DNA from: Annulohypoxylon bovei var. microspora
Taxonomy: Eukaryota > Ascomycota > Sordariomycetes > Xylariales > Hypoxylaceae
Length of the DNA stretch: 64,000 nucleotides
Assembly: GCA_022836615.1 (NCBI GenBank)
Contig: MU405284.1
Span: forward strand, 125,111-189,110
Reading direction: 5' to 3'
The notes beneath the pieces were generated by a model. That model made no database searches. It was not told the DNA's origin and was given only the letters and a program-made list of their open reading frames with translations. Numbering within the stretch: position 1 is the first letter of the stretch; every line of letters starts with the position of its first letter. The translations under genes were made by a program, and so were the position numbers. Positions 53,574 to 64,000 of this stretch are shown here, piece by piece.

Positions 53574-54930
53574 TTAGGCTTGGCCGCTATATGAATGAAC
53601 TGATTCGCTACTATCTGTACCATACTCTAGATAGCTTGCCAATTGCACGGTCATGAATGATTCTACCGTCTCTATTTGCGAACGCCGTCGGCGACGCGAC
53701 TGTCGACCACCATGTAGATTCTCCTGGGGTATTAATAGGTCATCAAATTGTTCAGCAGACGAGCCTAGGTGCACCGCATTTGGCTGCTGTAGAGGACCTT
53801 GGAGAACAACTATTTCTCCGCAAGGTGAACTGTTCAAAAGTTCTATAGCATTGTTGCCTCCGTATTCATTGCCGTCGTGGTTTCTACTCTCGATTATGTA
53901 CCGATTTTCAGACTGGCGGCTCTCTGTCTGTCGCCGAATGGATAGAATGGTCGAGGTCTTAGTGACAAAAGACGATTTGGCGACACGATGAATGAGAGGT
54001 CTGAATATAGGCAGACAGGCACAAATGGTAGCCATGCAAGTGTGTATGGCCGCCCAGATCTCCGTCTGGGAAAATGACGGCGAACGCCTCGGAGGATCAT
54101 ATCCCAAGATAACCTTGATAATGCCGGTTATTATGACGCTAGGATTTTGTCAGCATAACCACCCCTTCTAATGATACCTCGTCCACACTTACAATGAACC
54201 TAACATGAAAATCCCGGAAACGGCGAGCTTCTGTCTCAGAGACAGCCCCATCCTCAACACCACCCCCACTGGTAAGGTCAGGATCAAGGTATCGATGAAA
54301 ATCTCACACACGCCGGCAGCCATCCAAAAGACGTTAAAGTTACGACAGTACCTCGGGTCGTCGAATGTGTCTTTGACGTTTATCTCCATCGGAAGGCAGT
54401 TTGTGATTGCCAAGATGCTGGAGATTATCCACCAACACACGACCAGTCCGCCAGAGACAAACAGCTGATACCGGAACGCGGTGCTACGGGCGAAAATGCG
54501 GTAGTACATAAATAGAATCCCCAGCTTGGTGGCGCTCACAGCAGTGAAGTACAGGATGGCAGCGGAGAAGGAGTATGTAAAATACAGCGTGTCCGCAGGG
54601 GTGTACTGATAACTCGGATCTGTATTCTCCGTAACCTGGAGCCCATCGGGGTCGATGGTGTTTCCTGTGAAGACGTTCAGCATCTGGACTACACGGATCG
54701 CGGAGCATAGGTCGGTAGGCCATACCCACGAGAAGCAACACCATGGTTACCAAGATCGTAACGACGCCCAGGAGAATCAGCCAGTCGTCGTATCCCAACC
54801 CCGCCCGCGTGAAGACACGAATGTAGAACCGGAGCCCGACGAAGACAATGGCTAGGACGATGACTACTCCGCTGATTGCCATCGTGGTAGTCACCGAGCC
54901 GCCGTCGGACGACGTCTGGTCGGGAGCCAT
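53574..54930 (-). CDS. Fungal rhodopsin-domain integral membrane protein
   Basis: Three exons on the minus strand, 54930-54726, 54664-54193 and 54138-53574, give 413 residues with GT-AG introns of 61 and 54 nt. Seven hydrophobic helices lie in the first 290 residues. The loop RFYIRVFTRAGLGYDDWLIL after helix 1 is the hallmark of this family (PF20684), as are TKLGILFMYYRIFA in helix 3-4 and the block GSFVIITGIIK in helix 6. The extracellular cysteines around NCLPMEIN and RYCRNFNVFW match the usual disulfide. The tail (about 310-413) is Ser/Arg-rich. These proteins are related to Pth11-like receptors but lack CFEM here; ligands are unknown. The frame change near 54700 is explained by the first intron, not by a mutation. 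Confidence 0.86.
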
Positions 54931-56040
54931 AGTCGCGCAGTTTCTTTTTTGGCTATCCGAGTCCCCTGACTATTGCATTGAGATCGCGGGATAAGGGGAA
55001 TTCGACTACCTACTCACCCCTCACCAGAATTCCGGGGTCTGTCGTTGCGCCATAACCGTAGGGAAGAGTTGCGGGACCGAAGAGTCAGAAGGCAGGGACG
55101 AAAAAAAAAAACAATAGGGAAGCGAAAGCCGCCAACATGTTAAGAGGCTGCGGGTGGTGTAATGAGGTCGCATCCCAGGAACGGCCAGCCCCCAATGTTG
55201 GAGGTGCGCAGGTGATAAATGCGACCGTGAGGGTTCAATGGGATGCAGAGTTCTCGCTGCCGTGATACCCTAATATGCACGAATCGTCCAACCTACAACC
55301 TGGGAAGACATTTCTGAGATCGTCTTCCCACAGCCTTGACGTGCATTACGTCGAGCAGAGTAGATCTGAACCAACAGCGTGGTCTGTCAATTTTGATCTC
55401 AACTGTGAAGGTCTGAATAATAGCACTCAAGGGGTCCGTCCTCCTGAACGGAAGAATGCCTGGAAGTTGAAGCAACTTGTATGAGGCGGATTAACCGGCG
55501 TGATAATGATAATTTCCCACGTACATGATGTTGGCCGACTATTACCGAAATGGCTGTTGTGGCGTTCTCTATGGGAGGTCTGGTGGCGTCCTTTAAAGCC
55601 ATGCTGTGCCGTACGAAGACATCCCCAGTACAGATTCCATATCGCATTGTCATATTTTTGAGCAGAGCTGTCTCATCCTTGAGTAGATTGGTAGAGATAT
55701 AGAGCTATATCTCCTCGTTTATAGGAAACACCAACGTACTGGGAGATAATGTTGGTGATATCTACCCTAGTATATAAAGGATGGATCTCATGTATGTAGA
55801 CTTGATCTGACAGTACCATAAGTATCTCACACTGTTAATACGCACTATAAGAAAGTTCTTACTACTATTTGCCTCATATTTGTTCAGCTGTATTACTTAA
55901 TTTCATTTGTCATTATATCGACATTTAACCCTCATGTTGTAGCACTATAAATGTCTTACCTATGAAAATAGTGAGGGGGAGAGGATAATGTACGCTACCC
56001 ATTGTTTTAGGAGTTTTAAGCTGAACTTGACATGTACTAT
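54931..56040. other. Intergenic region, no gene recognised
   Basis: Upstream flank of the rhodopsin-domain gene, followed by A/T-rich sequence. Short frames near 55275-55653 on both strands overlap each other and are unconvincing. Confidence 0.5.
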
Positions 56041-57345
56041 TAATGGATCTCTTCGATGGCTCTGCAGGTTTCGGTCTAGGCGCGGCCTACACCCTACGAA
56101 CTGCATACATATCGCCCATTGAGCAAGGGGCACATTCGCCCGAGGTCAATTGCTTTCACTACATAAGCGCGGACGTTCCCAGGGCAACCGAATACCCCGC
56201 GTGATCTCCGAGACCCTATGGGTGCGGTATCCCGTGTGGTTCTGCGCCGGCAGCGCGTAGGTACCCGACACTCTTCGTCGCTACGCCGACGGTGCAGGGC
56301 CAGACCATGACGGATAGATACCTAGCAATTACCTACCTGTGTTGCGCGTAACATGGCGCACGCCACGCTAAACGCGTGGCTGAGGCCTCGGCATTGCGAT
56401 CCGAGGCGGTGAACAAGAGTCGGGATCCCTTGTCTCCCCGCCACCTTTTGTGTTCGCGGGGTCCCTCGTCTCTTTCTACGGACAGCTTCGCCGGGTTCAC
56501 GGCGTACGCGCCGCCGTCTGATGCGGCCGTGCGCTATCGCTCGCCGACGCGCTGACCTAGGAGATGAATCTGTACTCTGGCGCTTCCGCTGACCCGTTGC
56601 TCGTGCATGCCGTGTCCTCGGCTACCGTACCGACGGCCGGGCAGTAGCGCGAGAACGCGGTCAAGTCGGATCTGATCAGGACCCTTGAGGAGGGGAGATT
56701 AGGTCCTAGAAGCCGAGGAATGCGCGGAGGGCTATTGGGGCTGGGAGGGGCGAGAAGCTGGTGCCTACCACTGCGGTAATCATGTTGGTTATGACGAGCG
56801 CGATGGGTGAGGGGTTCGAGAGGTGGATTCTGGAGGGGGCTGGCGAACACGGTGCTTGGCTAGGTGATGTTGATAGTGATGGTATTCGTAAGAAGGAAGA
56901 TGGATACTAAGGTCGCGAGGCGGGGACATGAGAATAGGCCAAGCGGGATGCTGAAGAAAGAATAATACTGTATGTACAGATCAATGGCAGAGTGGATAGG
57001 ATGTTCGGTGCATCCTCTGAGAACCATGGGGAAAGACATGTGAATGCTCGACCCGGAGATCGTTACTAAGCCGAGGAAAACCTTGACGTCGTGGTTGGCG
57101 ATGTGGTTGGGCTGGGCTGGATATCCACAGAGGCCCCTATACATATCTCTAAGCATCATACGACATGCTCTAATTCGGACTTTTTTCTGATAGTCTCGCA
57201 GGATTTTTATCGGGCATCGAATACAATCCGCGCTCCCTGGCGTTTGGGTTCCCGATCTCACCGCTCAGATTGGGCGAGATCAGTGTCAGGGTCCCATACT
57301 ACCGTATGTACGTCCGTATATCAGCTGAAAGGAGTCATAGCATAG
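56041..57345. pseudogene. GC-rich decayed tract, possibly remains of one or more genes
   Basis: Between A/T-rich flanks this tract is GC-rich and looks like former coding sequence. On the plus strand, 56072-56200 translates as GFGLGAAYTLRTAYISPIEQ and continues with protein-like composition until a stop, after which the frame is lost. On the minus strand, 57261-56860 has a protein-like stretch with hydrophobic segments (KVFLGLVTISGSSIHMSFP, then YSFFSIPLGLFSC), continued after stops in another frame by a segment reading ALVITNMITAVVGTSFSPLP. The hydrophobic pattern suggests a polytopic membrane protein on the minus strand. No family is recognised, and no splicing pattern restores a long frame. 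Confidence 0.3.
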
Positions 57346-58280
57346 GAAATACTCCGATTCGCTATACGAGGTCCCTGAGTTCCACCCGTTCCTGTACGCG
57401 GCCTGCGCGGTTGTAGGAACAGGGCAACCACCTGAACCAGTTTTCAGTCTTCGCCATGCATTGCAGGGCTGTCTCACTCTTTAACTTATACAAAGAGTTA
57501 TACACATTCTATGCTCTCTCGCAACTAATTTTAGATATTTATAAATCGAGCTCGGATCAATCTTGGATTATTCTTGAATTGTTCTCGAATTATGAACCAA
57601 TGACAAGGTATCAAGTAAATCCACGATCCTCTCGTCGAATTATATGCACTGTGTATTCGGCCATTCATGTGATCGTCGTCGAACCCACTCTCCGTCACCA
57701 CACCGCTAGCTTTTCTTCTGGGGGCGCCACATCATAACGTCTAAAAGAAGACTTTGGGTTCATCAGGCAGAAGACCTACATACAATAACACGGCTATTGG
57801 TTTGAGTGCAGCCAACGCCGCAAACGGTTTCGTCTTGGATTCTAAGATCATATGGCCATGTCAGTGCGCGATCCGTCGTCTATGGCAGCGAACCGGCCAA
57901 TAGGCAGGTAAGTGGATACCGAATGAGTTGTAATACAGCGCATCGCCGTGAGGTGGCCCCAGACATGTGGCAGGGCATGATGAATAACTGCTTGCCCCTG
58001 AATGTACGGTATGCTTGCTTGCTTGTGAAGGCGAGAAGTTATGAAGTCAATTCAGACTATAATATGTCTCGTTGGTGTCGGCTCAGGAAACTTGTGGGAA
58101 GCAAATCAAGACGGTAGAGTTGCGGGTACAACAAAGACTGGCTGCTTGTTGCTTTTTCCCACCTTTTCCCACGATACTTGACCTGGAGTCTTATATTCTT
58201 CTGTTAACCCATAAACCCATACCCGAAGCTGCTCCATTACTCCATTATACTGACACCCACACCGCCTCGAGCAGCCCAAG
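57346..58280. other. Intergenic region and promoter of the CVNH gene
   Basis: No gene recognised; the frames at 57456-57737 and 57806-58117 show no conserved features. The last 150 bases are pyrimidine-rich and form the probable leader of the CVNH gene. Confidence 0.5.
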
Positions 58281-60305
58281 ATGGCTTTCTCTCTGACTTC
58301 GAAGCAAGTCGAGCTTCGTGGCTCCTGGCTCGCCGCCGTCCTGCAGAAGGATGACGGATCGTGGTCCTTCTCGAAGCTCGACCTCAACGAACACGTCGGC
58401 AACAACGACGGCGAGTTCGACGTCACCATAGATAAATTCTACAACACTGCCGAGCATTGGTCTTGTCATATCCAAGGGCCGTTTCTCCGAGCGCAGCTGA
58501 AGACGAGGGAGGGTGCGTGGGCGCCCGAGACGTCCATCAACCTAGATCTGTTCGTCAGGAATAAGGACGGCAGTCTCGAGTTCCAGAAGCTGTAAGTTTT
58601 ATACCCTCTTCACCTACCTACCTACTCAATCGCAAACCTTTATGCGGTGGCACGGGCTGACCTGTCCCTAGGAGCGACTCGCTCTTATTCTACACCGCCA
58701 GCCTGACGCTCGAGTACGCGATCCTGCGAGCTCTGGTCGTCGGCCGAGATGGCAAGCTCTACCTGTCGGAGCTCAACCTCGACGAGAACATCGGCAACAT
58801 AAACGGCAAGTTTGAGGCCGGCGAGAGACACTACTCCCGGTCCGGTCGAGATTTCAAGCTCGAGCAGGGCCTCGACGCCGTCAAGCTCGGCGCCGAGCTC
58901 GCCGACTACGCCGGCACGCACCACCCGTCCGAGATAGACCTCGCTGAAATCGTCGTGAACCGGAACGGAAAGCTGTCCTTCCTCAGACCGTACGTTTCTA
59001 TTCCCACAGTGAAAACATGTGTCTCCACCGTTCTATCATTCGCCATCAGGACTTGCACGACTTGGGATGAGCCTGGGTGGCTAACCGTTTCTTCTAGTGA
59101 GGAGAACCCCAGCAAAGACAAGTGGGCCACTACCATCGCCGAGCAGATCCCCCTCGTAGGTTCCGCTATCGCCGGCCTGTACCGCGTGGTCGACGAGCGG
59201 GAGAGCGAGCGCCTGTACCGAAACATCGCCGCCGCCACAAACTCCGCCTCCGTCACGATCGGGACCGTCATCGGCGCCTTCATCGGCCGCGCGATCCGGG
59301 GCCCCGTCATCGGCATGGTCCTAGGAGCCGGCCTCAGCACAATCCCGGGCATCTTCCTCGAGGAGCGGATCGCCGCCTCGATCGAAGACGCTGAGGTCAG
59401 GAGTCGCATCCAAGAGGCGACGCTAGGGCGATATATCGTCGAGACCCTGCGGGATATGATCGCGTCCGACCAGACGGTAGCCGCCGCCCAATTGCTGGAC
59501 GGCGCCCTCACCCCCGACATCGACAACTGGAAGAAGGACTTCGCGTCTTGGCTCGACAGACAAGGGATCACGCTCCTGGCTGATTTCTCGCTACATGCGA
59601 TGCTGAAGAGGTAAGCACCCCCTACACTATACTACCACCTCACCTATACATATACATACATATGCCTATGCCCGTACCGAACTAACACGCGCCCCCAGAG
59701 TCTTCGCCCGCCTGCGCAACGAGCACGTCGTAGAATGGGACCTCGCGCTCGACCAGCTCGCGGCCGTAACAGCGCGCACGTCGACGCTCAAGCTAGAGCC
59801 GGAGCCGGAGCCGGAGGCCGAACCCGTGCCCTCGATCCTCGTGGAGGCGCCCGCCGCCGACGAGTTCCAGGCCATAGAAGCAGCGGAAGCAGCAGCAGAA
59901 GAAGCTCAGGTGACGGACGAGTCCAAGGCCGCGGAAGCAGAACCACAGACCACTAACGAGTCCGAGGCCCTAGACTCCACCTCTCGACCCGGCACATCCG
60001 CGCCCGCAGGAGCAGCGGGAGACGAGCCCCCCCAGTCCCCGACCGCCACCGCCGTCGAGCCCAACGAGCACTCCGGCAGCTCCACGCGCGCCAGCTCCCT
60101 CAAGCCCGGGGCCGCGGCCGCGGGCCACCACGATGCCGGGAACGGTAGCACCACCACCAACGGCGCCAACGGGACGACCAACAACAAGTCGACGACCAGC
60201 GTCTCCCGCAACGGCTCTTCGCGCAAGGGCTGGCACAACGTGCTCGGGATCACCATGTTCCGGAGCTGGTCCCGACATCGGCAGCCCAAAGCCGTGGCCG
60301 TATAG
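58281..60305 (+). CDS. Double CVNH-domain protein with glycine-rich hydrophobic segment
   Basis: Four exons, 58281-58591, 58672-58989, 59098-59610 and 59699-60305, all junctions phase 2, give 582 residues. Residues about 1-105 and 106-210 are two cyanovirin-N homology (CVNH) domains, each of two half-repeats ending in the IN-x-DG-type strand (DLNEHVGNNDGEF, INLDLFVRNKDGSLEF, ELNLDENIGNINGKF, DLAEIVVNRNGKLSF). Exon 1 encodes domain 1 and exon 2 domain 2. CVNH domains bind mannose-rich glycans in some proteins. Residues about 210-380 form a helical domain with a glycine-zipper-like hydrophobic segment (TIGTVIGAFIGRAIRGP). The rest is Pro/Glu/Ala then Ser/Thr/Asn-rich and ends in basic SRKGW and RSWSRHRQP. 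There is no signal peptide, so an intracellular lectin-like or membrane-acting role is inferred. Confidence 0.85.
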
Positions 60306-61192
60306 CCGGTACGGCATCTACTGATGCTCGAGGCCGTCGTCGACGCCTACGTGTGCGGGCCGACGGCCGCGACGACGAGCGGGTGGATGAGGGGATGCCT
60401 CTCGATGTGGATGTAAGTAAGCAAAGCGACTGAGCGAGCGATTGAGTAAGCAAAGGGGGACCGGGGAGAGGGATGGAAACGAACGAATGAAACGGGAACA
60501 ACGTATATGTAGTGGCAATTTCTTCTGACACTAGACTGGACTGATATGGTTATATGGCGACTTTGGCGGGAAATGTATGTATGTACGAATAACAACATAA
60601 CACGGTTTAGGCATCGGATTAGGTTAGGCATATGGCAGCACAGCATATCTAGAAGAATTGCATGACAATGGCAATCTCACGATGAGGTGAATCGAATTCG
60701 TTAAAAGAGTACCTTTTCTTTTCTCCAAGTCTCCAGGTCACAAAGACATTCATTCGAAAACTTCACGGCTTTTTTTTCTTTTTTTTTCTTTTTTTTTTAA
60801 ATCAGGTTGGAGGTCAGTTCAATTAATTCGTTTCTTATACTGCCCCCTTTTCCTACGTCCTCACGTTAACCTCGTAACATCATGTCTCGAGGCCCAGTGT
60901 GATCAACCACAGCCAACGAGTTTACCTAGTAAGCCCAAAACAACCGAAGTCTTCCTAGCGCCTATGCTATGCAGTATCAAGACCGCCGATGCCGAGTAAA
61001 TCAAGTAGGGACAACTTGGAGGTAAAAGACATGAACCTCCTTGAATTAATCCTCCTTGGCCTTCGTGCTAACCTGGCTCACCGCCTGCCGATTCAGTAGC
61101 CACCGTGCGCACCGCGGGCAGAGGCAGAGGAGAGCACACATGAACATTGCGCAGGCTTGAGCACCACAACTTATTCCCTTAGAAATCATATC
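60306..61192. other. Intergenic region between convergent genes
   Basis: 3' flanks of the CVNH and AMSH genes. A poly-T tract interrupted by single C bases lies at about 60770-60799. No gene was recognised. Confidence 0.55.
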
Positions 61193-63111
61193 CTAGAAGT
61201 TCTTCTGCTGCACGGTGTTGTTGCGCGCGCCGGGACGCAGGTCGTGTACGTAGAATTCGAGCCTATCGTTCTCGTAAACATGACCAGGCGGGTGCTGTGC
61301 TTTTGTGTAAAGGTTGTCTATGCCGTGCGGATGGAAAGTAGCTGCCTGCTTGCAGTTAAGGATGTGATCCAAGCCCGGCGGGTGGGTTAGACGGAAGATG
61401 CCATAACTAATAGAAATGTTAGCTTCCATGTCATAGGATATTTTATACTATCAATCTTTTATATTGCAGATTGCAGATTGTAGATGGCAGACAAAATACT
61501 TACGAAGGCTCGTACTTCGGGGCACACACGATTGCGATACTCTCTGGTAGCATTACCTGGTACCCGGCCTGTGTGTGTAGGTCCCTGGAACTCATGAAGC
61601 AGGTTTGCGTCGGGTGGGTATGAATCCAACCAAGCACAAGCAGGTCCTCGTTCATGCAATACTCGAACATGCTTCCTTCATTCTCCGTCTCACAGGTATC
61701 TGATGTACAATTCTGCTCGGGAATAAGCAGGCAACGCACGAACAGCGCGTTGTTAACGGCAGTGCCGCACAGTATCCCGCACATCTCAAGTCCACGCCTA
61801 GTATTCTCCGATGCAATAGATAAGAACTGACGTCGTAATTGTTTGGGCAAGAAGATGGAGCGTATAGGATCCCCACTCTCAAGATAAGCTGCCGGTCTGA
61901 ATGTGAGCCGTTGTTGCTTCTTAGGAGGTGCCGGCGGATCATCATGCACCTTGGGGGGTATCGGTGGATCACTGTTCAGCTCAAGAGGCGACCACGGTTC
62001 TTCATAGACCTTAGGAGGGGGCGTAGGCACTAGTAGATTTCTTTCTGGATATATCGGATTCTCGGCGGAGAGCTCAGATGTGAGAGGGACAGGTACATGA
62101 CTTGGGCTAGGCTCATGCTGCCACGGAATCCCTTCCTTGGGTGGGCGAGGAGGTTGGGGGACTGGCGTTGGTTTGCGGTACGGTTGGAGAGCTTCGTATT
62201 GAACCGGCTCAGACTTAGATATGGATGGATATCGATAACTCGAATGCCGTTGGGTTGTCACAGGAGGGCGTGACTCCTTTCGAGAGATGTCGTTCGCCTG
62301 TGTACTCTCGGTTCGGTCCAACTCCTTCCTAGTCGACTCCATCTGTCTCCTAAACAGTTCTTCATCTTCGGCTTGTCTATTGGCCAATTCGCCAGTCCAG
62401 TTGTCCCAGAACCCTGCCGTTCGCCTATTCTGCTCATCTTCCAGTGGCACACTGGTTCGCCTAGTAGCTTTCCTATTTGCATCTCTGCGCCGTATCTCCC
62501 TTCTTGCTAACTCGACAGCAAGTTCCTGGTGTTCGGCGGCATCAAGCAGTCGATTCGACGAGGAGAGGGCCGGATCTTGAGCTGTGCGCTCTTCGTATGC
62601 CGACGAGAATTTTGATTTGATGCGGTCAGCCTGTCGTTTCTCTCGGAGCTGCTGCTGTCTCTTAACTGCTGATTTCTCCCATTCGTCACCCTCGCGTTGA
62701 ATGATAAGTTTAATGTGCTCAAGATTGGTTATGATTTCGGGAAGCGATTTGTTAATCTCATTCAGAGTTCGTCTTCCTTCTGGTCCTTTGGCTTCGGGGT
62801 GTTCGGGTAGAAAGGTTATGAGCAAGGTTAGGTATCGCATATAAAGAAGGTAGGCTTGAGAGAAGTTGCCATCTTGCAGGTAGATTTTGCCCTATTTGTC
62901 GAGAAGACACGGAGTCAGAGTCAGCGCTGTATAGTAGAAGATGTATACAACAATATTATATCCTTACTTCTTGATTTAAAGTATTCGCGGTACGCAGCCA
63001 TGCCTTCAACGGAATATTCGGATTGAACTGGAACTTCTCTGCCTTGTCGGATATCTCCTTAGTAGTTAGTGGTCGACTGGCAGTCGAAGGCGTCAGGTCA
63101 GACGGTGCCAT
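61193..63111 (-). CDS. AMSH-type JAMM deubiquitinase
   Basis: Three exons on the minus strand, 63111-62968, 62891-61504 and 61406-61193, give 581 residues. Residues about 15-110 are the USP8-dimerisation/MIT-like domain (ISDKAEKFQFNPNIPLKAWL and YLQDGNFSQAYLLYMRYLTL). A long charged coiled-coil stretch (about 110-250) and a proline-rich linker follow. The JAMM/MPN+ core is at about 395-560: the catalytic glutamate lies in GLEMCGILCG, and the zinc ligands in WIHTHPTQTCFMSSRD (about 470-486). Exon 3 adds GIFRLTHPPGLDHILNC and HPHGIDNLYT, the AMSH-specific cysteine/histidine site. AMSH cuts Lys63-linked ubiquitin chains at endosomes with ESCRT. All active-site residues are present, so activity is likely. 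Confidence 0.93.
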
Positions 63112-63799
63112 CTTTGCATGGTGCTGGTGCTAGTATTGGTACTGGGCGTTGCCGGATAGGCTAGAGTAATTGGACGTAATTGGGAGTAATTAATGACGTG
63201 AAGTCACATTCGACGAGGACGACAAATTTAGTCAATGGATAATGATCATATCGGCGGTTATCTAGGTATAATATGGTGTATCGGTTTGTGGTTGCCTAGA
63301 AAGAGCTTGCGTAGTTCCTTGCGACGAAGACGAATGTTGATGTTAAGGGTAGGTAACTTTTAATAACACGAGAATAACTTGCGACGGCTTTGTTACCGGT
63401 TCTAAGCGCCGAGTGCTGAACTGTTTTAACTTTTAAGGCAGGCAATCTACAGCTTAGAGGAGTTCAGGTACCCGATCGCGGGGTACCTATTCACCTTGAC
63501 GGCTCCATAGGTACATCCATGTCTAGGTACGTCATGCCCCTAATTTACAGGCAGACAGGTAAGTGCAACCTTACGTTAATAGCACATGTTAATTCTTTTG
63601 TGGCTTGACATTAGCAAGGGGCGTTCATTATATTGCGCCTTTCCACGGTTCCATAATAGGGAAGTTCAACCTATGCTGCCCATGGAGAGGACTATTAGAC
63701 GAATGAGTTCATATCTGCATCTCCCTTATTCATCTCATATGAGAAAGCCCGTCACTTAAAGACTTGCCTTGCTTGTAAATTGAAATGCCTTTATTACCC
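63112..63799. other. Intergenic region, no gene recognised
   Basis: Promoter of the AMSH gene and 3' flank of the prefoldin gene. GGTACC sites occur at about 63482-63487 with further AGGTAC motifs near 63510-63530. Confidence 0.5.
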
Positions 63800-64000
63800 T
63801 CAACCTTTCGCCGCGACTTTCCCTGGCGCACCAGCTCCTGCTTGTAATCCTGATTGGGCTTGGATGATTTCCCCTTTCTTCTTCTCAACCTTGTCTTGGA
63901 TCTCCTTAATCTGGTCTTCCGTCCTCTCACTACCAAGGCAGACATGTCAGTATCTAGTTTCTGTCGGATAGACTAGAAAGGGTCAGATCTTACAGCTCTT
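63800..64000 (-). CDS. YKE2: Prefoldin subunit 6, 3' part (runs off the right edge)
   Basis: On the minus strand the last exon, 63929-63800, encodes ERTEDQIKEIQDKVEKKKGE, then IIQAQSGLQ and AGAGAPGKVAAKG before a stop. The amphipathic helix followed by an Ala/Gly tail with GAPGK matches the C-terminus of prefoldin subunit 6, whose human counterpart also ends in AGAPGKA. A 64-nt GT-AG intron (63993-63930) precedes it, and the last seven bases of the upstream exon (64000-63994) fit in phase 2. Prefoldin is a six-subunit chaperone that hands actin and tubulin to the CCT chaperonin. Only about 45 codons are visible, so the call rests on the C-terminus. Confidence 0.72.

Noticed and set aside
54660..54730. 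Apparent frameshift in the rhodopsin-domain gene
   Set aside because: A 61-nt GT-AG intron in this place restores the conserved sequence exactly.

Overview
This window is nuclear DNA of a filamentous ascomycete (Pezizomycotina, most likely Sordariomycetes). The evidence is short (about 50-100 nt) GT-AG introns, HET (heterokaryon incompatibility) proteins, a fungal rhodopsin-domain membrane protein, a DUF6594 protein, a decayed 2EXR-type gene, and an extremely A/T-rich block that looks like RIP-mutated transposon debris. Exons were joined by hand from splice sites, reading frame and family similarity. No database search was run.

Layout. 1-12 kb is accessory: the 5' part of a HET gene (minus strand, runs off the left edge), a five-exon FAD monooxygenase, a 2EXR-like pseudogene, a 24-exon collagen-like gene (6226-8833), and the A/T-rich block (9.2-11.35 kb) with internal direct and inverted repeats. 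12-31 kb is mainly housekeeping: diaminopropionate ammonia-lyase-like enzyme, mitochondrial ribosomal mL49, eIF3e, an ADP-ribosylglycohydrolase-family protein, APC1, VPS41 and an arylamine N-acetyltransferase. 31-40 kb holds a second HET protein, a zinc-finger REX4-like exonuclease, a 487-bp MITE with an exact 8-bp target-site duplication (36120-36606), and a DUF6594 membrane protein. 41-53 kb holds mitochondrial GatB, a glyoxalase-like protein, a mitochondrial-type J protein, and the DEAD-box helicases DHH1 and MSS116. 53-64 kb holds the rhodopsin-domain protein, a decayed 56-57 kb tract, a double cyanovirin-N-homology (CVNH) protein with a glycine-rich hydrophobic segment, an AMSH-type JAMM deubiquitinase, and the 3' end of prefoldin subunit 6.

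The most remarkable locus is the collagen-like gene. Its model protein has a short N-terminal domain, one transmembrane helix, 83 uninterrupted Gly-X-Y triplets without a single lysine, and an 11-cysteine tail. The triplets are carried mostly by 19 mini-exons of 18, 27 or 36 nt. Every exon is a multiple of 9 nt and every intron splits a glycine codon after GG. The introns resemble each other, and four-unit blocks are duplicated. The gene therefore seems to have grown by duplicating exon-plus-intron units, in parallel with the 9-bp rule of animal collagen genes.

No operon-like or secondary-metabolite cluster logic links the genes. Shared processes are translation and mRNA fate (eIF3e, DHH1), mitochondrial gene expression (mL49, GatB, MSS116), endolysosomal traffic (VPS41, AMSH) and allorecognition (two HET genes).
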